DNA of 50,310 nucleotides from Candidatus Eiseniibacteriota bacterium (GTDB taxonomy: Bacteria; Eisenbacteria; RBG-16-71-46), in NCBI GenBank assembly GCA_016215625.1, contig JACRIW010000103.1, positions 1 to 50,310 on the forward strand, read 5' to 3'. Positions 27,292 through 35,467 of the stretch are shown here, one piece after another. The position numbers and the translations under genes were made by a program. Under the pieces are notes generated by a model. It was not told where the DNA came from, did not search any database, and saw nothing but the letters and a program-made list of their open reading frames with translations. Numbering within the stretch: position 1 is the stretch's first letter; each line of letters begins with the position of its first letter.

Positions 27292-28458
27292 ATGGAAACG
27301 CTTCGCATACTCGTGGTGGACGACGAGGCCGGCATGCGGCTCGCGGTGACGCGCGCCCTGCGCGAGGCCCGCGTCACGCTGCCCGAACTCGACATGGAAG
27401 TGGCGTTCGCGGTCGACGCCGCCGAGTCCGGCGAGGAGGCGCTCGAGCGCGTCGCGCACGCGCCGCCGGACCTCCTGCTGCTCGACCACAAGATGCCGGG
27501 GTTGAGCGGGCTCGAAGTGCTCGACGAACTCGCGAAGCGCCACCTCGACCTGCTCGTGATCATGATCACGGCGTACGCGACCATCGAGACCGCCGTCACC
27601 GCGACGCAGCGCGGCGCGTTCGACTTCCTCGCCAAGCCTTTCACCCCCGAGGAGCTGCGCGGCGTCCTCGCGAAGGCGGCCTCGCGCCTGCTGCTGGCCC
27701 GGCAGGCGCGCAGGCTCGCTCACGAGAAGCGCCAGGTGCGGTTCGAGTTCGTGCGCGTGCTCGGGCACGAACTCCAGGCGCCGCTCGCGGCGGTCGAGTC
27801 GTCGCTCGACGTGCTGCGCACGCGCGCGCTCGGGAGCGAGCTTTCCGCGTACGACGGCGTGCTCGGACGCTGCACCGCACGGCTCGGCGGCATGCAGCGC
27901 ATGATCCGCGACCTGCTCGACCTCACGCGCATCGAGTCGGGGCGGCTCGAACGCCGGCTCGCCGACGTGGACCTCGCCGAGGCCGCGCTCGCGGCGCTCG
28001 ACACCGTCGCGGCCGCGGCCGCCGCACGCGGCATCACGCTCGAGCTGCACGCGGGGACGCCCGTCGTGCTCGCCGCCGACCGCGGCGAGATCGACATGAT
28101 CCTGCACAACCTGCTGTCGAACGCCGTGAAGTACAACCGCGACGGCGGGCGCGTGGACGTGACGATCGCGCACGCGGGGAACCGCGCGGCGATCGAGGTC
28201 GCGGACACCGGCGCCGGGCTGACGCGCGAACAGTCGGCGAGACTGTTCCAGGAGTTCGTGCGCATCCGCACGCCCGAGAACGCGCACGTGGACGGCAGCG
28301 GCCTCGGGCTGTCGATCGTGCGCCGCCTCGCGGCGCTCTACGGCGGCACGGTGCGCGTGAACAGCGAACCCGGGTGCGGCGCGACGTTCACGGTCGAGCT
28401 GGAGTGCGGGCTGCCCGCGGCGACCGCGTTCACCGCGGTCGCGGAGGGGGCGCGATGA
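27292..28458 (+). CDS. Response regulator-histidine kinase hybrid (REC-HisKA-HATPase)
   Basis: The 388-residue soluble protein has a receiver domain first ([11 protein letters not shown], phospho-Asp in [13 protein letters not shown], Lys in [11 protein letters not shown]), then HisKA with [15 protein letters not shown] and HATPase ([38 protein letters not shown]). A kinase controlled by its own N-terminal receiver is suited to relay phosphate from an upstream kinase, here most simply the hydrogenase-like kinase encoded 35 bases before. The H-box has Gln (HELQAPL) where Arg or Lys is usual. The stop overlaps the next gene's start as ATGA. Confidence 0.9.
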   Translation: METLRILVVDDEAGMRLAVTRALREARVTLPELDMEVAFAVDAAESGEEALERVAHAPPDLLLLDHKMPGLSGLEVLDELAKRHLDLLVIMITAYATIETAVTATQRGAFDFLAKPFTPEELRGVLAKAASRLLLARQARRLAHEKRQVRFEFVRVLGHELQAPLAAVESSLDVLRTRALGSELSAYDGVLGRCTARLGGMQRMIRDLLDLTRIESGRLERRLADVDLAEAALAALDTVAAAAAARGITLELHAGTPVVLAADRGEIDMILHNLLSNAVKYNRDGGRVDVTIAHAGNRAAIEVADTGAGLTREQSARLFQEFVRIRTPENAHVDGSGLGLSIVRRLAALYGGTVRVNSEPGCGATFTVELECGLPAATAFTAVAEGAR

Positions 28459-30263
28459 ACGGCCTCGCGCGGCGCGTGCCGCTGGTCGAGCAGGAGCTGG
28501 TCCGCAGCGTGGACTGGCTCATCTCGCTGCGCTGGCTCGCGGGTGCGGCGGTCGTGCTCGGCGCGCCGATCGCGGCCACGGTGCTCGGCGCGCCGTTGCC
28601 GGCGGCGCGGCTCACCGCGACCGGCGTCGCGATCCTCGGCTACAACTCCGGGCTCTTCTTCATCCTCTGGTGGCTGCGCCGCCGGCGCGCGGGCGACACG
28701 GTCGTGTTCGAACGCTTCACGCGGCTGCAGATCGCGCTCGACTGGGTGACGACCGCCGAACTCATGGCGCTCACCGGCGGCGCGGAGAGCCCCGTCGCGG
28801 TGTTCTTCCTGTTCCACATCGCGATCGCGTCGCTGCTGCTGCCGCACAAGCTCGGCTTCCTGTACGTCGGGCTCGCGCCGGGGCTCGTCGCGGCGGTCGC
28901 GGCGCTCGAGTACACCGGCGTCTGGCCGCACGTGGCGATCCTGCAGCCCCCGCGCCACCAGGACCCGGTGTTCGTGCTCGCGTCTGTCAGCTTCTTCGCG
29001 GTCGCGTGCTGGGTGCTCGCGTACTGCTGCATGAGCATCGCGCGCCGGCTGCGGCGCCGCGAGACCGAGCTCGGCAGCCTCTACGACGGCGTGCGCGACA
29101 TCGCCTCGTCGCTCGACCTCGACGAAGTGCTCGAGCGCATCTGCCAGGCCGGCGCGCACGTGCTCGGCTGCCGCGCCACGGCGATCCGGCTGCTCGACGC
29201 CGCGGGCTCGCAGGTCGAGTTCGCCGCGAGCTGGGGGCTGAGCCAGGACTACCGCGACGAGGTGCCGGGCGAGATGGCGCGCTCGCGGCTCGATCGCGAC
29301 ACGCTGCACGACGGCGTCACGCACGTGCGCGACGTGTCCTCCGACGAGCGCGTGTGGCACCCGGAGCGCGTGCGCGAAGAAGGCATCGCGACCATGCTCA
29401 GCGTGGCGATCCCGGGGCGGACGGGCTCGCTCGGCGTGCTGCGCGCCTACGGTTCGGCGGGGCACCGCTTCCGCGAGGACGACGTCGAGTTCCTGCAGGC
29501 GGTCGCCGCGCAGGGCGGGGTCGCGATCGAGCATGCGAAGGCGTACCGCCTGCTCGCCGATCTCGACCGCGACAAGTCGCGCTTCCTGCGCATGACCACG
29601 CACGAGCTGCGCTCGCCGGTGCGAGTGACCGAGAGCCTGCTCCTCACGCTGTCGGGCGGATACGCCGGCACGCTGGCGCCCGAGCAGGCCGAACTGCTCG
29701 ATCGCGCGCAGAAGCGCCTGCACTCGCTGCACGCGCTCGTGGACGACCTGCTCAGCCTCGCCGCGGGCAAGGCGTCGCTCGAAGCCGCGAAGCCGCAGGT
29801 GCTCGACCTCGCGGCGGCGACGCACGACGCGGCCGAGCGCTTCCGCACCGTGGCCGAGGAGAAGGGTGTGGCGCTCGTGTGCCGGCTGCCGGAGACCCCG
29901 GTGTGGGTCGAGTGCGACCCCGTGGACCTCGACCGGATCGTGGGCAACGTGGTGAGCAACGCCGTCAAGTACACGAAGGAGGGGAGCGTGCTGGTGGCGC
30001 TCGCGCGCGAGGACGGCCGCGCGCGTCTCGACGTGACCGACACGGGCATCGGGATTCCCGAGGAGTCGCTGTCGCACCTGTTCCAGGAGTTCTACCGCGC
30101 GCCCAACGCGCGCGCGGTCGAGGAGTCCGGCACCGGCCTCGGGCTCGCCATCGTGCGCCACCTCGTCGAACGCTGGCGGGGGCAGGTCACGGTGTCGAGC
30201 CGTGAAGGAGCCGGCACGACGTTTCGCATCGAGTTCGCCTGCGCGACCCCGGCGGGCGTGTGA
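28455..30263 (+). CDS. Membrane sensor histidine kinase with GAF domain
   Basis: The 602-residue protein has five or six hydrophobic helices in the first 200 residues (for example WLAGAAVVLGAPIAATVLGA and VFFLFHIAIASLLLP), then a GAF domain (about 215-370: DLDEVLERICQAGAHVLGCRATAIRLLD), HisKA with MTTHELRSPVRVTESLL, and HATPase (NVVSNAVKYTKEG, VTDTGIGIPEES, GTGLGLAIVRHL). It should sit in the inner membrane with its catalytic part in the cytoplasm. The signal is unknown. It is the third kinase in a row and is coupled to the REC-kinase by a 4-base overlap. Confidence 0.92.
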   Translation: MNGLARRVPLVEQELVRSVDWLISLRWLAGAAVVLGAPIAATVLGAPLPAARLTATGVAILGYNSGLFFILWWLRRRRAGDTVVFERFTRLQIALDWVTTAELMALTGGAESPVAVFFLFHIAIASLLLPHKLGFLYVGLAPGLVAAVAALEYTGVWPHVAILQPPRHQDPVFVLASVSFFAVACWVLAYCCMSIARRLRRRETELGSLYDGVRDIASSLDLDEVLERICQAGAHVLGCRATAIRLLDAAGSQVEFAASWGLSQDYRDEVPGEMARSRLDRDTLHDGVTHVRDVSSDERVWHPERVREEGIATMLSVAIPGRTGSLGVLRAYGSAGHRFREDDVEFLQAVAAQGGVAIEHAKAYRLLADLDRDKSRFLRMTTHELRSPVRVTESLLLTLSGGYAGTLAPEQAELLDRAQKRLHSLHALVDDLLSLAAGKASLEAAKPQVLDLAAATHDAAERFRTVAEEKGVALVCRLPETPVWVECDPVDLDRIVGNVVSNAVKYTKEGSVLVALAREDGRARLDVTDTGIGIPEESLSHLFQEFYRAPNARAVEESGTGLGLAIVRHLVERWRGQVTVSSREGAGTTFRIEFACATPAGV

Positions 30264-30286
30264 GTTCAACGAAGGGAGAGTCACCC

Positions 30287-30682
30287 ATGGCCAGGATTCT
30301 CGTGGTCGACGACGACCCGGACATCACGTACGCGCTTTCGCTGTTCCTCGAGGCGGAGGGCCACGACGTGCGCATCGCCGGGAGCCGTGCGGCCGGCATG
30401 AAGGAGCTCGAGTCGTACGACCCCGAGCTCATGGTGCTCGACGTGATGATGGAGCAGCCGGACGACGGCATCGCGATGGCGCAGGAGATTCGTCGCGCGG
30501 GCCGCAAGCTGCCCATCGTGATGCTCACGAGCGTGGGCAAGGTGACCGGCATGTCGTTCGGCAGCGACGCCGACCTCGTCCCGGTGGACGCCTTCTTCGA
30601 GAAGCCCGTCCCGCCCGCGGAGCTGCTGCGCAAGGTCCGCGAACTGCTCGAGAAGACGGAGGCCGGCCATGCTCGTCGGTAG
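30287..30682 (+). CDS. Single-domain response regulator
   Basis: The 131-residue receiver-only protein has RILVVDDDPDITYA, the phospho-Asp in LMVLDVMMEQPDDG, Thr/Ser in IVMLTSVGKVTG and the conserved Lys in FFEKPVPPAEL. It has no DNA-binding output, so it may act on the hydrogenase complex or on another kinase by contact. GAAGGGAGAG precedes the ATG. Its 3' end overlaps the hydC-like gene by 14 bases, physically linking regulator and enzyme genes. Confidence 0.93.
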   Translation: MARILVVDDDPDITYALSLFLEAEGHDVRIAGSRAAGMKELESYDPELMVLDVMMEQPDDGIAMAQEIRRAGRKLPIVMLTSVGKVTGMSFGSDADLVPVDAFFEKPVPPAELLRKVRELLEKTEAGHARR

Positions 30683-31229
30683 CCAGCAGAAGCTGCAGGA
30701 CGACATCCGTGCGCTCGTGCAGCGCCACGGCCGCACGCGGGACGCGTTGCTTCCCATTCTCCAGGACCTGCAGGCGAAGCACGCGTGCGTGCCCGACTTC
30801 GCCATGCAGGTCGTCGCCGACGAACTCGGGCTGCACCCGGCCGAGGTGTACGGCGTCGTGTCGTTCTACGCGTTCCTCGGGCACGAGCCGCGCGGACGCT
30901 TCGTCGTGCGCCTGTGCCGCACGGTGTCGTGCGAGCTCGCGCGCACCGCGCCGGTCGCGCGCCAGCTCGAGAACGAACTCGGCATCGCGTTCGGCGAGAC
31001 CACGCGCGACGGACGTTTCTCGCTCGAGTGGGCGGCGTGTCTCGGGCTGTGCGACCAGGGTCCGGCGCTGCTCGTGAACGACCGCGTCTACACGAAGGTC
31101 ACGCCCGAGCGCGTGCACGCGATCGTCGAGGACTGCCGCAGGGTCTTCGGCGCGCACGCCGCGCAGACCGAACCGGCGGCGCATGCCGCGCAGCCCGCGC
31201 TCGCCGCGGAAGGAGGGGTGACGCCATGA
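30669..31229 (+). CDS. NuoE-like [2Fe-2S] subunit of [FeFe] hydrogenase (HydC/HndA type)
   Basis: The 186-residue thioredoxin-fold protein has the four cluster ligands in the NuoE pattern: CRTVSC (C-x4-C) and CLGLC (C-x3-C). A helical N-terminal part precedes them, with HPAEVYGVVSFYAFL typical of the family. In trimeric hydrogenases this subunit passes electrons between the flavin subunit and the catalytic subunit. An Ala/Pro-rich tail of about 25 residues is added. GGAGG precedes the ATG. It overlaps the receiver gene upstream and the flavin subunit gene downstream (ATGA). Confidence 0.92.
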   Translation: MLVGSQQKLQDDIRALVQRHGRTRDALLPILQDLQAKHACVPDFAMQVVADELGLHPAEVYGVVSFYAFLGHEPRGRFVVRLCRTVSCELARTAPVARQLENELGIAFGETTRDGRFSLEWAACLGLCDQGPALLVNDRVYTKVTPERVHAIVEDCRRVFGAHAAQTEPAAHAAQPALAAEGGVTP

Positions 31230-32443
31230 CCGTGATCGACAGCAGGAGGACCCCGCTGACGTTCGACTCGATCGTGCCGGGCACGGGACTGGCGGTGGCG
31301 CTGAAGCTCAGCCGCGCCGATCTCATCGCCACGGTGGCCGCGTCGAACCTGCGCGGCCGCGGCGGCGCGGGATTCCCGACCGCGACCAAGTGGAACCTCG
31401 CTGCGGCCGCGAAGGTGGCCGAGGGCGAGTGCAAGTTCGTCGTCTGCAACGCCGACGAAGGCGAGCCCGGCACGTTCAAGGACCGCGTGCTGCTCACGGA
31501 GTACGCGCCTCTCGTCTTCGAGGGCATGACGATCGCCGCGCGCGCGGTGGGCGCCAAGCGCGGCATCCTCTACCTGCGCGGCGAGTACGTGTACCTGCGG
31601 CCCGCGCTCGACGCCGAACTCGCGCGGCGCCGGAAGGACGGCGTGCTCGGCGCCGCGATCGGCGGCGTCGCCGGCTTCGACTTCGACGTCGAGATCCGCA
31701 TGGGCGCCGGCGCATACGTGTGCGGCGAGGAGACCGCGCTCATCGAATCGCTCGAGGGCCAGCGCGGCGAGCCGCGCAACCGCCCGCCGTTCCCGGTGGA
31801 CACCGGCTTCCGCAACCAGCCCACCGTGGTGAACAACGTCGAGACGCTCGCGGCGGTGACCGCGATCCTCGCGAAGGGCCCGGAGTTCTTCCGCAAGCTC
31901 GGCTCCGAACGCTCGGCCGGCTTCAAGCTGTTCAGCGTCTCGGGCGACTGCGACGCGCCGGGCGTGTACGAGTTCCCGCTCGGGCTCACGCTGCGCGAAC
32001 TGCTCGAGCAGGCCGGCGGCACGGACGCGAAGGCCGTGCAGGTCGGCGGCGCTTCGGGCGTGTGCGTGCCGGCCGCGCAGTTCGGCCGCCGCATCGCGTT
32101 CGAGGACGTCGCGACGGGCGGCTCGATCATCGTGTTCGGCCCGCACCGCGACATGCTCGCGGTCGCGAAGAACTTCATGGAGTTCTTCTGCGAGGAGTCG
32201 TGCGGGCAGTGCACGCCGTGCCGCGAGGGCAACGCCAAGCTGCTCGAAGGCATCCGCATGCTCGAACGCGGCGAGTGCTCGACCGCGTACCTGCGCGAAC
32301 TCCGCCTGCTCGGCGAGACCATGCAGCTCGCGTCGAAGTGCGGACTCGGGCAGTCGAGCCCGAACGCGTTCCTGTCGATCGTCGAGCACTTCCCCGACGA
32401 AGTGCTGGGCCGCTCGCTCGCGGCCGCCGGAGGTACACGATGA
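31226..32443 (+). CDS. NuoF-like NAD(H)/FMN subunit of [FeFe] hydrogenase (HydB type, core only)
   Basis: The 405-residue protein has the FMN/NAD-binding motifs LRGRGGAGFPTATKW, CNADEGEPGTFKDR and GAGAYVCGEETALIESLEG, and the [4Fe-4S] site SCGQCTPCREG with a later Cys. It exchanges electrons with NADH. Bifurcating HydB subunits usually carry an N-terminal [2Fe-2S] thioredoxin-like part and a C-terminal 2[4Fe-4S] domain. Both are missing here, so this is close to the minimal NuoF core of complex I. That raises the possibility of a simple NADH-linked rather than ferredoxin-bifurcating enzyme. It overlaps both neighbours by 4 bases. Confidence 0.93.
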   Translation: MTVIDSRRTPLTFDSIVPGTGLAVALKLSRADLIATVAASNLRGRGGAGFPTATKWNLAAAAKVAEGECKFVVCNADEGEPGTFKDRVLLTEYAPLVFEGMTIAARAVGAKRGILYLRGEYVYLRPALDAELARRRKDGVLGAAIGGVAGFDFDVEIRMGAGAYVCGEETALIESLEGQRGEPRNRPPFPVDTGFRNQPTVVNNVETLAAVTAILAKGPEFFRKLGSERSAGFKLFSVSGDCDAPGVYEFPLGLTLRELLEQAGGTDAKAVQVGGASGVCVPAAQFGRRIAFEDVATGGSIIVFGPHRDMLAVAKNFMEFFCEESCGQCTPCREGNAKLLEGIRMLERGECSTAYLRELRLLGETMQLASKCGLGQSSPNAFLSIVEHFPDEVLGRSLAAAGGTR

Positions 32444-34374
32444 GCACCGTGAAGGAGACCCGCCCCGGCACGGACCGCGCGCCCGTCAGCCAGAACCCGC
32501 GTCCACTGACCTATCCGCCCGACGCGTCGCAGTCGATCGGCGGCGAGGTGAGCGTGCAGATCGACGGACAGGACGTGAAGGTGCCGATCGGCACGTCGCT
32601 CCTGGACGCCGCCAAGAAGGTGGGCGTGCACATTCCCACGCTCTGCCATCACCCCGACCTGCGCGTCGCCGGCGTCTGCCGCGTGTGCGTGGTCGAGGTC
32701 GAGGGGCAGCGCACGCTGCAGGCGGCGTGCGCGTATCCCGTGACGAGCCCGCTCAAGGTCCACACGCACACGCGCAAGGTGCGCCAGGCGCGGCGGCACG
32801 TCGTGGACCTCATGCTCTCGACGCACTGCGGCGAGTGCTACAGCTGCAAGCGGAACAACAACTGCGAACTCCAGAAGCTGGCCAGGGAGTACGGCGTCGA
32901 CTTCTTCCGCTTCGGGCACGTGAAGGCCTCGCGCATCCCGAAGGACGAGTCGAGCTACTCCGTGGTGCGCGACATGGACAAGTGCATCCTCTGCCGCCGC
33001 TGCGTGCGCACGTGCATCGACCTGCAGGAGGTCGGCGTGCTCGAGGCGATCGGGCGCGGGCACGAGACGCGCATCTCGACCTACCTCGACAAGGCGCTCG
33101 CGGACGTCGTGTGCATCAACTGCGGACAGTGCATCAACCGCTGCCCGACCGGCGCGCTGCATGCGAACGACACGTCGGACGAGGTGTGGCGCGCGATCGA
33201 CGATCCCACGAAGCACGTGGTGATCCAGACCGCGCCCAGTCCGCGCGCCGCGATCGGCGAGTGTTTCGGGCTCGAGCCGGGCGTCCCCATGACCGGCCAG
33301 CTCAACACCGCGCTGAAGCTCGCGGGGTTCGACAAGGTGTTCGACACGAACTTCACCGCCGACCTCACGATCCTCGAGGAAGGCACCGAGCTGCTCGTGC
33401 GGCTTCACGACGCGCTCGTGAAGAAGCAGCCCACGGCGCTGCCGCAGTTCACGAGCTGCTCGCCCGGGTGGGTCAAGTACCTCGAGCACTTCCATCCCGA
33501 GTACATCCCCAACCTGTCGAGCGCGAAGAGCCCGCAGCAGATGTTCGGCGCGGTCATCAAGACGTGGTACGCGCAGCGCAACGGCATCGACCCGAAGGAC
33601 ATCGTGACCGTGGCGCTCATGCCGTGCTCGGCGAAGAAGTTCGAGTGCAACCGTCCCGAGATGGACTCGAGCGGTTTCAAGGACGTGGACTTCGGGCTCA
33701 CGACGCGCGAGATGGCGCAGATGATCCAGGAGGCCGGCATCCACCTGCCGAGCCTCGCGAAGAGCGGCTTCGACGATCCGTTCGGCGACGCCACCGGCTC
33801 GGGCGTGATCTTCGGCGCGACGGGCGGCGTGATGGAGGCGGCGCTGCGCACCGTGATCGAGCTGGTCACGGGCCTGAAGGTCGAGAAGCTCTTCGAGCAC
33901 GCGAACATCGTTTCCGTCCGCGGGTTCGAGGGCGTGCGCTTGATCGAACTGCCGATCACGCAGGTCGCGAGCGAAGTGCCGGAGATCATCCGGAAGCACG
34001 TCCCGAGTTTCGACTTCCTGAAGGGCGTCACGTTGAAGGTCGCCGTCGCGCACGGCACCGCCAACGCCAAGCGGGTGATGGAGGACATCCGTGCCGGCGG
34101 CCCGTTCTCGGAGTGCCACTTCATCGAGTTCATGGGTTGCCCGGGCGGGTGCCTGGGCGGCGGCGGCCAGCCCATCCCGACGTCCCCGGAGATCCGGCAG
34201 GCGCGGGCGAAGGCCATCTACGCCGAGGACGCCGGCTCGGCCGTGCGGAAGTCGCACGAGAATCCGGCGGTGCTGCGGCTGTACACGGAGTTCTTGACCG
34301 ACGGCCCGTGCGGCCACAAGAGCCACGAGTTGCTGCACACGCACTACACGGCCCGAGGCAAGCACATCGGGTGA
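32440..34374 (+). CDS. [FeFe] hydrogenase catalytic subunit (HydA/HndD type)
   Basis: The 644-residue enzyme catalyses reversible H2 oxidation. The order is: a [2Fe-2S] domain (about 36-115: CHHPDLRVAGVCRVC), a His-ligated [4Fe-4S] motif (HCGECYSCKRNNNC), 2[4Fe-4S] (CILCRRCVRTC near 183, CINCGQCINRC near 226), the H-cluster domain and a C-terminal small-subunit-like part. H-cluster motifs are L1 TSCSPGW (338-344), L2 MPCSAKKFE (from 394) and L3 EFMGCPGGCLGGGG (from 563). L1 has Ser where the classical motif is TSCCP. No Tat signal is present, so it is cytoplasmic. HydE, HydF and HydG, needed to build the H-cluster, are not in the window. Confidence 0.95.
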   Translation: MSTVKETRPGTDRAPVSQNPRPLTYPPDASQSIGGEVSVQIDGQDVKVPIGTSLLDAAKKVGVHIPTLCHHPDLRVAGVCRVCVVEVEGQRTLQAACAYPVTSPLKVHTHTRKVRQARRHVVDLMLSTHCGECYSCKRNNNCELQKLAREYGVDFFRFGHVKASRIPKDESSYSVVRDMDKCILCRRCVRTCIDLQEVGVLEAIGRGHETRISTYLDKALADVVCINCGQCINRCPTGALHANDTSDEVWRAIDDPTKHVVIQTAPSPRAAIGECFGLEPGVPMTGQLNTALKLAGFDKVFDTNFTADLTILEEGTELLVRLHDALVKKQPTALPQFTSCSPGWVKYLEHFHPEYIPNLSSAKSPQQMFGAVIKTWYAQRNGIDPKDIVTVALMPCSAKKFECNRPEMDSSGFKDVDFGLTTREMAQMIQEAGIHLPSLAKSGFDDPFGDATGSGVIFGATGGVMEAALRTVIELVTGLKVEKLFEHANIVSVRGFEGVRLIELPITQVASEVPEIIRKHVPSFDFLKGVTLKVAVAHGTANAKRVMEDIRAGGPFSECHFIEFMGCPGGCLGGGGQPIPTSPEIRQARAKAIYAEDAGSAVRKSHENPAVLRLYTEFLTDGPCGHKSHELLHTHYTARGKHIG

Positions 34375-34402
34375 CGCGTGGCGCAGGTCGGGCGGGGAAG
34401 AG

Positions 34403-34433
34403 CCGGGGCGGTCGCGACGGGCGGCCGCCCCGG
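34403..34433 (+). terminator. Possible terminator hairpin after hydA
   Basis: A perfect 9-bp stem CCGGGGCGG/CCGCCCCGG has a 13-base loop and lies 29 bases after the hydA stop. There is no T-run, so confidence is limited. Confidence 0.4.
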
Positions 34434-34620
34434 TTCGTGCACGGGTGCCGGGCCGGCGTGCCGCCCGGGGAGGCACCGGCCGCCGGCTCGGGCACCTGTC
34501 GCGACCCCGTCACGCCCGCCGCCCGAACGCCGCACTCGGGCGGCCGCGGCCGCCCCGGGCCCGCTGCGGCCGCCCGCCGGACCGGGCCGGCCGGGGCGCA
34601 CGCGCAAATCTCCCATGCGC

Positions 34621-34650
34621 TTGACGCCCATCTTTTTGCGGACCTATGGT
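34621..34650 (+). promoter_or_regulatory. Sigma-70-like promoter of the HD-domain/TPR genes
   Basis: TTGACG (34621-34626) and TATGGT (34645-34650) are 18 bases apart, with an AT-rich spacer in a very GC-rich region. They lie 82 bases before the HD-protein start. Confidence 0.5.
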
Positions 34651-34731
34651 CGCGCGGCGAAACGTCGCACCGCCGCCCCACCGGCGCCGCCACCGGGGCT
34701 GGCATCGTTCCCGCAAAGGAATGCTCCCGAC

Positions 34732-35448
34732 ATGTCCACTTCGAGCCCCAAGGCCGCATCCGACGCCGGCACCCCCGGCGGTGCTCCCCGCATCACGCTC
34801 GAGTTCGTGCGCGACCATCCCCGGGTGAAGAACCACATCCGGATGGCGGACGCGGCGCTCGAGCAGATCGGCTACACCGAGCACGGCGAGCGTCACGTGG
34901 GGCTGGTCAGCCGGATCGCCCACAACGTACTCAAGCGCATGGGGTACCCCGAGCGCGAGTGCGAGCTGGCGGCGATCGCCGGGCTGCTCCACGACATCGG
35001 CAACGGCGTCAATCGCGAGCACCACGCGCAGACCGGGGCCGTGATGGCGATGCAGATCCTCCACGAGTTCGGGATGGAGGATCACGAACTGCTCAAGATC
35101 ATCGCCGCGATCGGCACCCACCACGAGAACGACGGCGATCCCGTCAACCCCGTGGCGGCGGCCATCATCCTGGCGGACAAGAGCGACGTGCACCGCACCC
35201 GGGTGCGCAATCCCGACATGATCCGGTTCGACATTCACGACCGTGTCAACTACGCGGTGGAGAAGAGCTTCCTCAACGTGGACGACGACCGGAAGCACAT
35301 CACGCTGGAACTGACCATCGACCCGAATATTTCGCACGTCATGGAGTACTTCGAGATATTCATGACGCGCATGATGGCGTCGCGCAAGGCGGCCAAGTAC
35401 CTCGGGGCCACGTTCGGCCTCGCGGTGAACGGAAACCGCCTCGTCTGA
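34732..35448 (+). CDS. HD-domain phosphohydrolase linked to the hydrogenase operon
   Basis: The 238-residue cytoplasmic protein has a metal-dependent HD core: ERHVGLVSRIAHNVL, AGLLHDIGNGVNREHHAQTG (HD pair), IGTHHENDG and ILADKSDVHRTR. HD proteins hydrolyse nucleotides or phospho-compounds; the substrate is unknown. I believe similar HD genes are seen next to [FeFe] hydrogenase genes in other bacteria, which should be checked. It has its own promoter but follows hydA on the same strand. AAAGGA lies 11 bases before the ATG. The next gene begins 19 bases later. Confidence 0.85.
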   Translation: MSTSSPKAASDAGTPGGAPRITLEFVRDHPRVKNHIRMADAALEQIGYTEHGERHVGLVSRIAHNVLKRMGYPERECELAAIAGLLHDIGNGVNREHHAQTGAVMAMQILHEFGMEDHELLKIIAAIGTHHENDGDPVNPVAAAIILADKSDVHRTRVRNPDMIRFDIHDRVNYAVEKSFLNVDDDRKHITLELTIDPNISHVMEYFEIFMTRMMASRKAAKYLGATFGLAVNGNRLV

Positions 35449-35467
35449 CCCTTTTCAGGAGGTAGCC

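Larger units (their letters stand above)
34375..34731. other. 357-bp GC-rich intergenic region with palindromes
   Basis: There is no gene here. It contains a hairpin CCGGGGCGG/CCGCCCCGG (34403-34433) that may end the hydrogenase transcript, a perfect 18-bp palindrome (34538-34555), and the promoter at 34621-34650. Confidence 0.6.
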
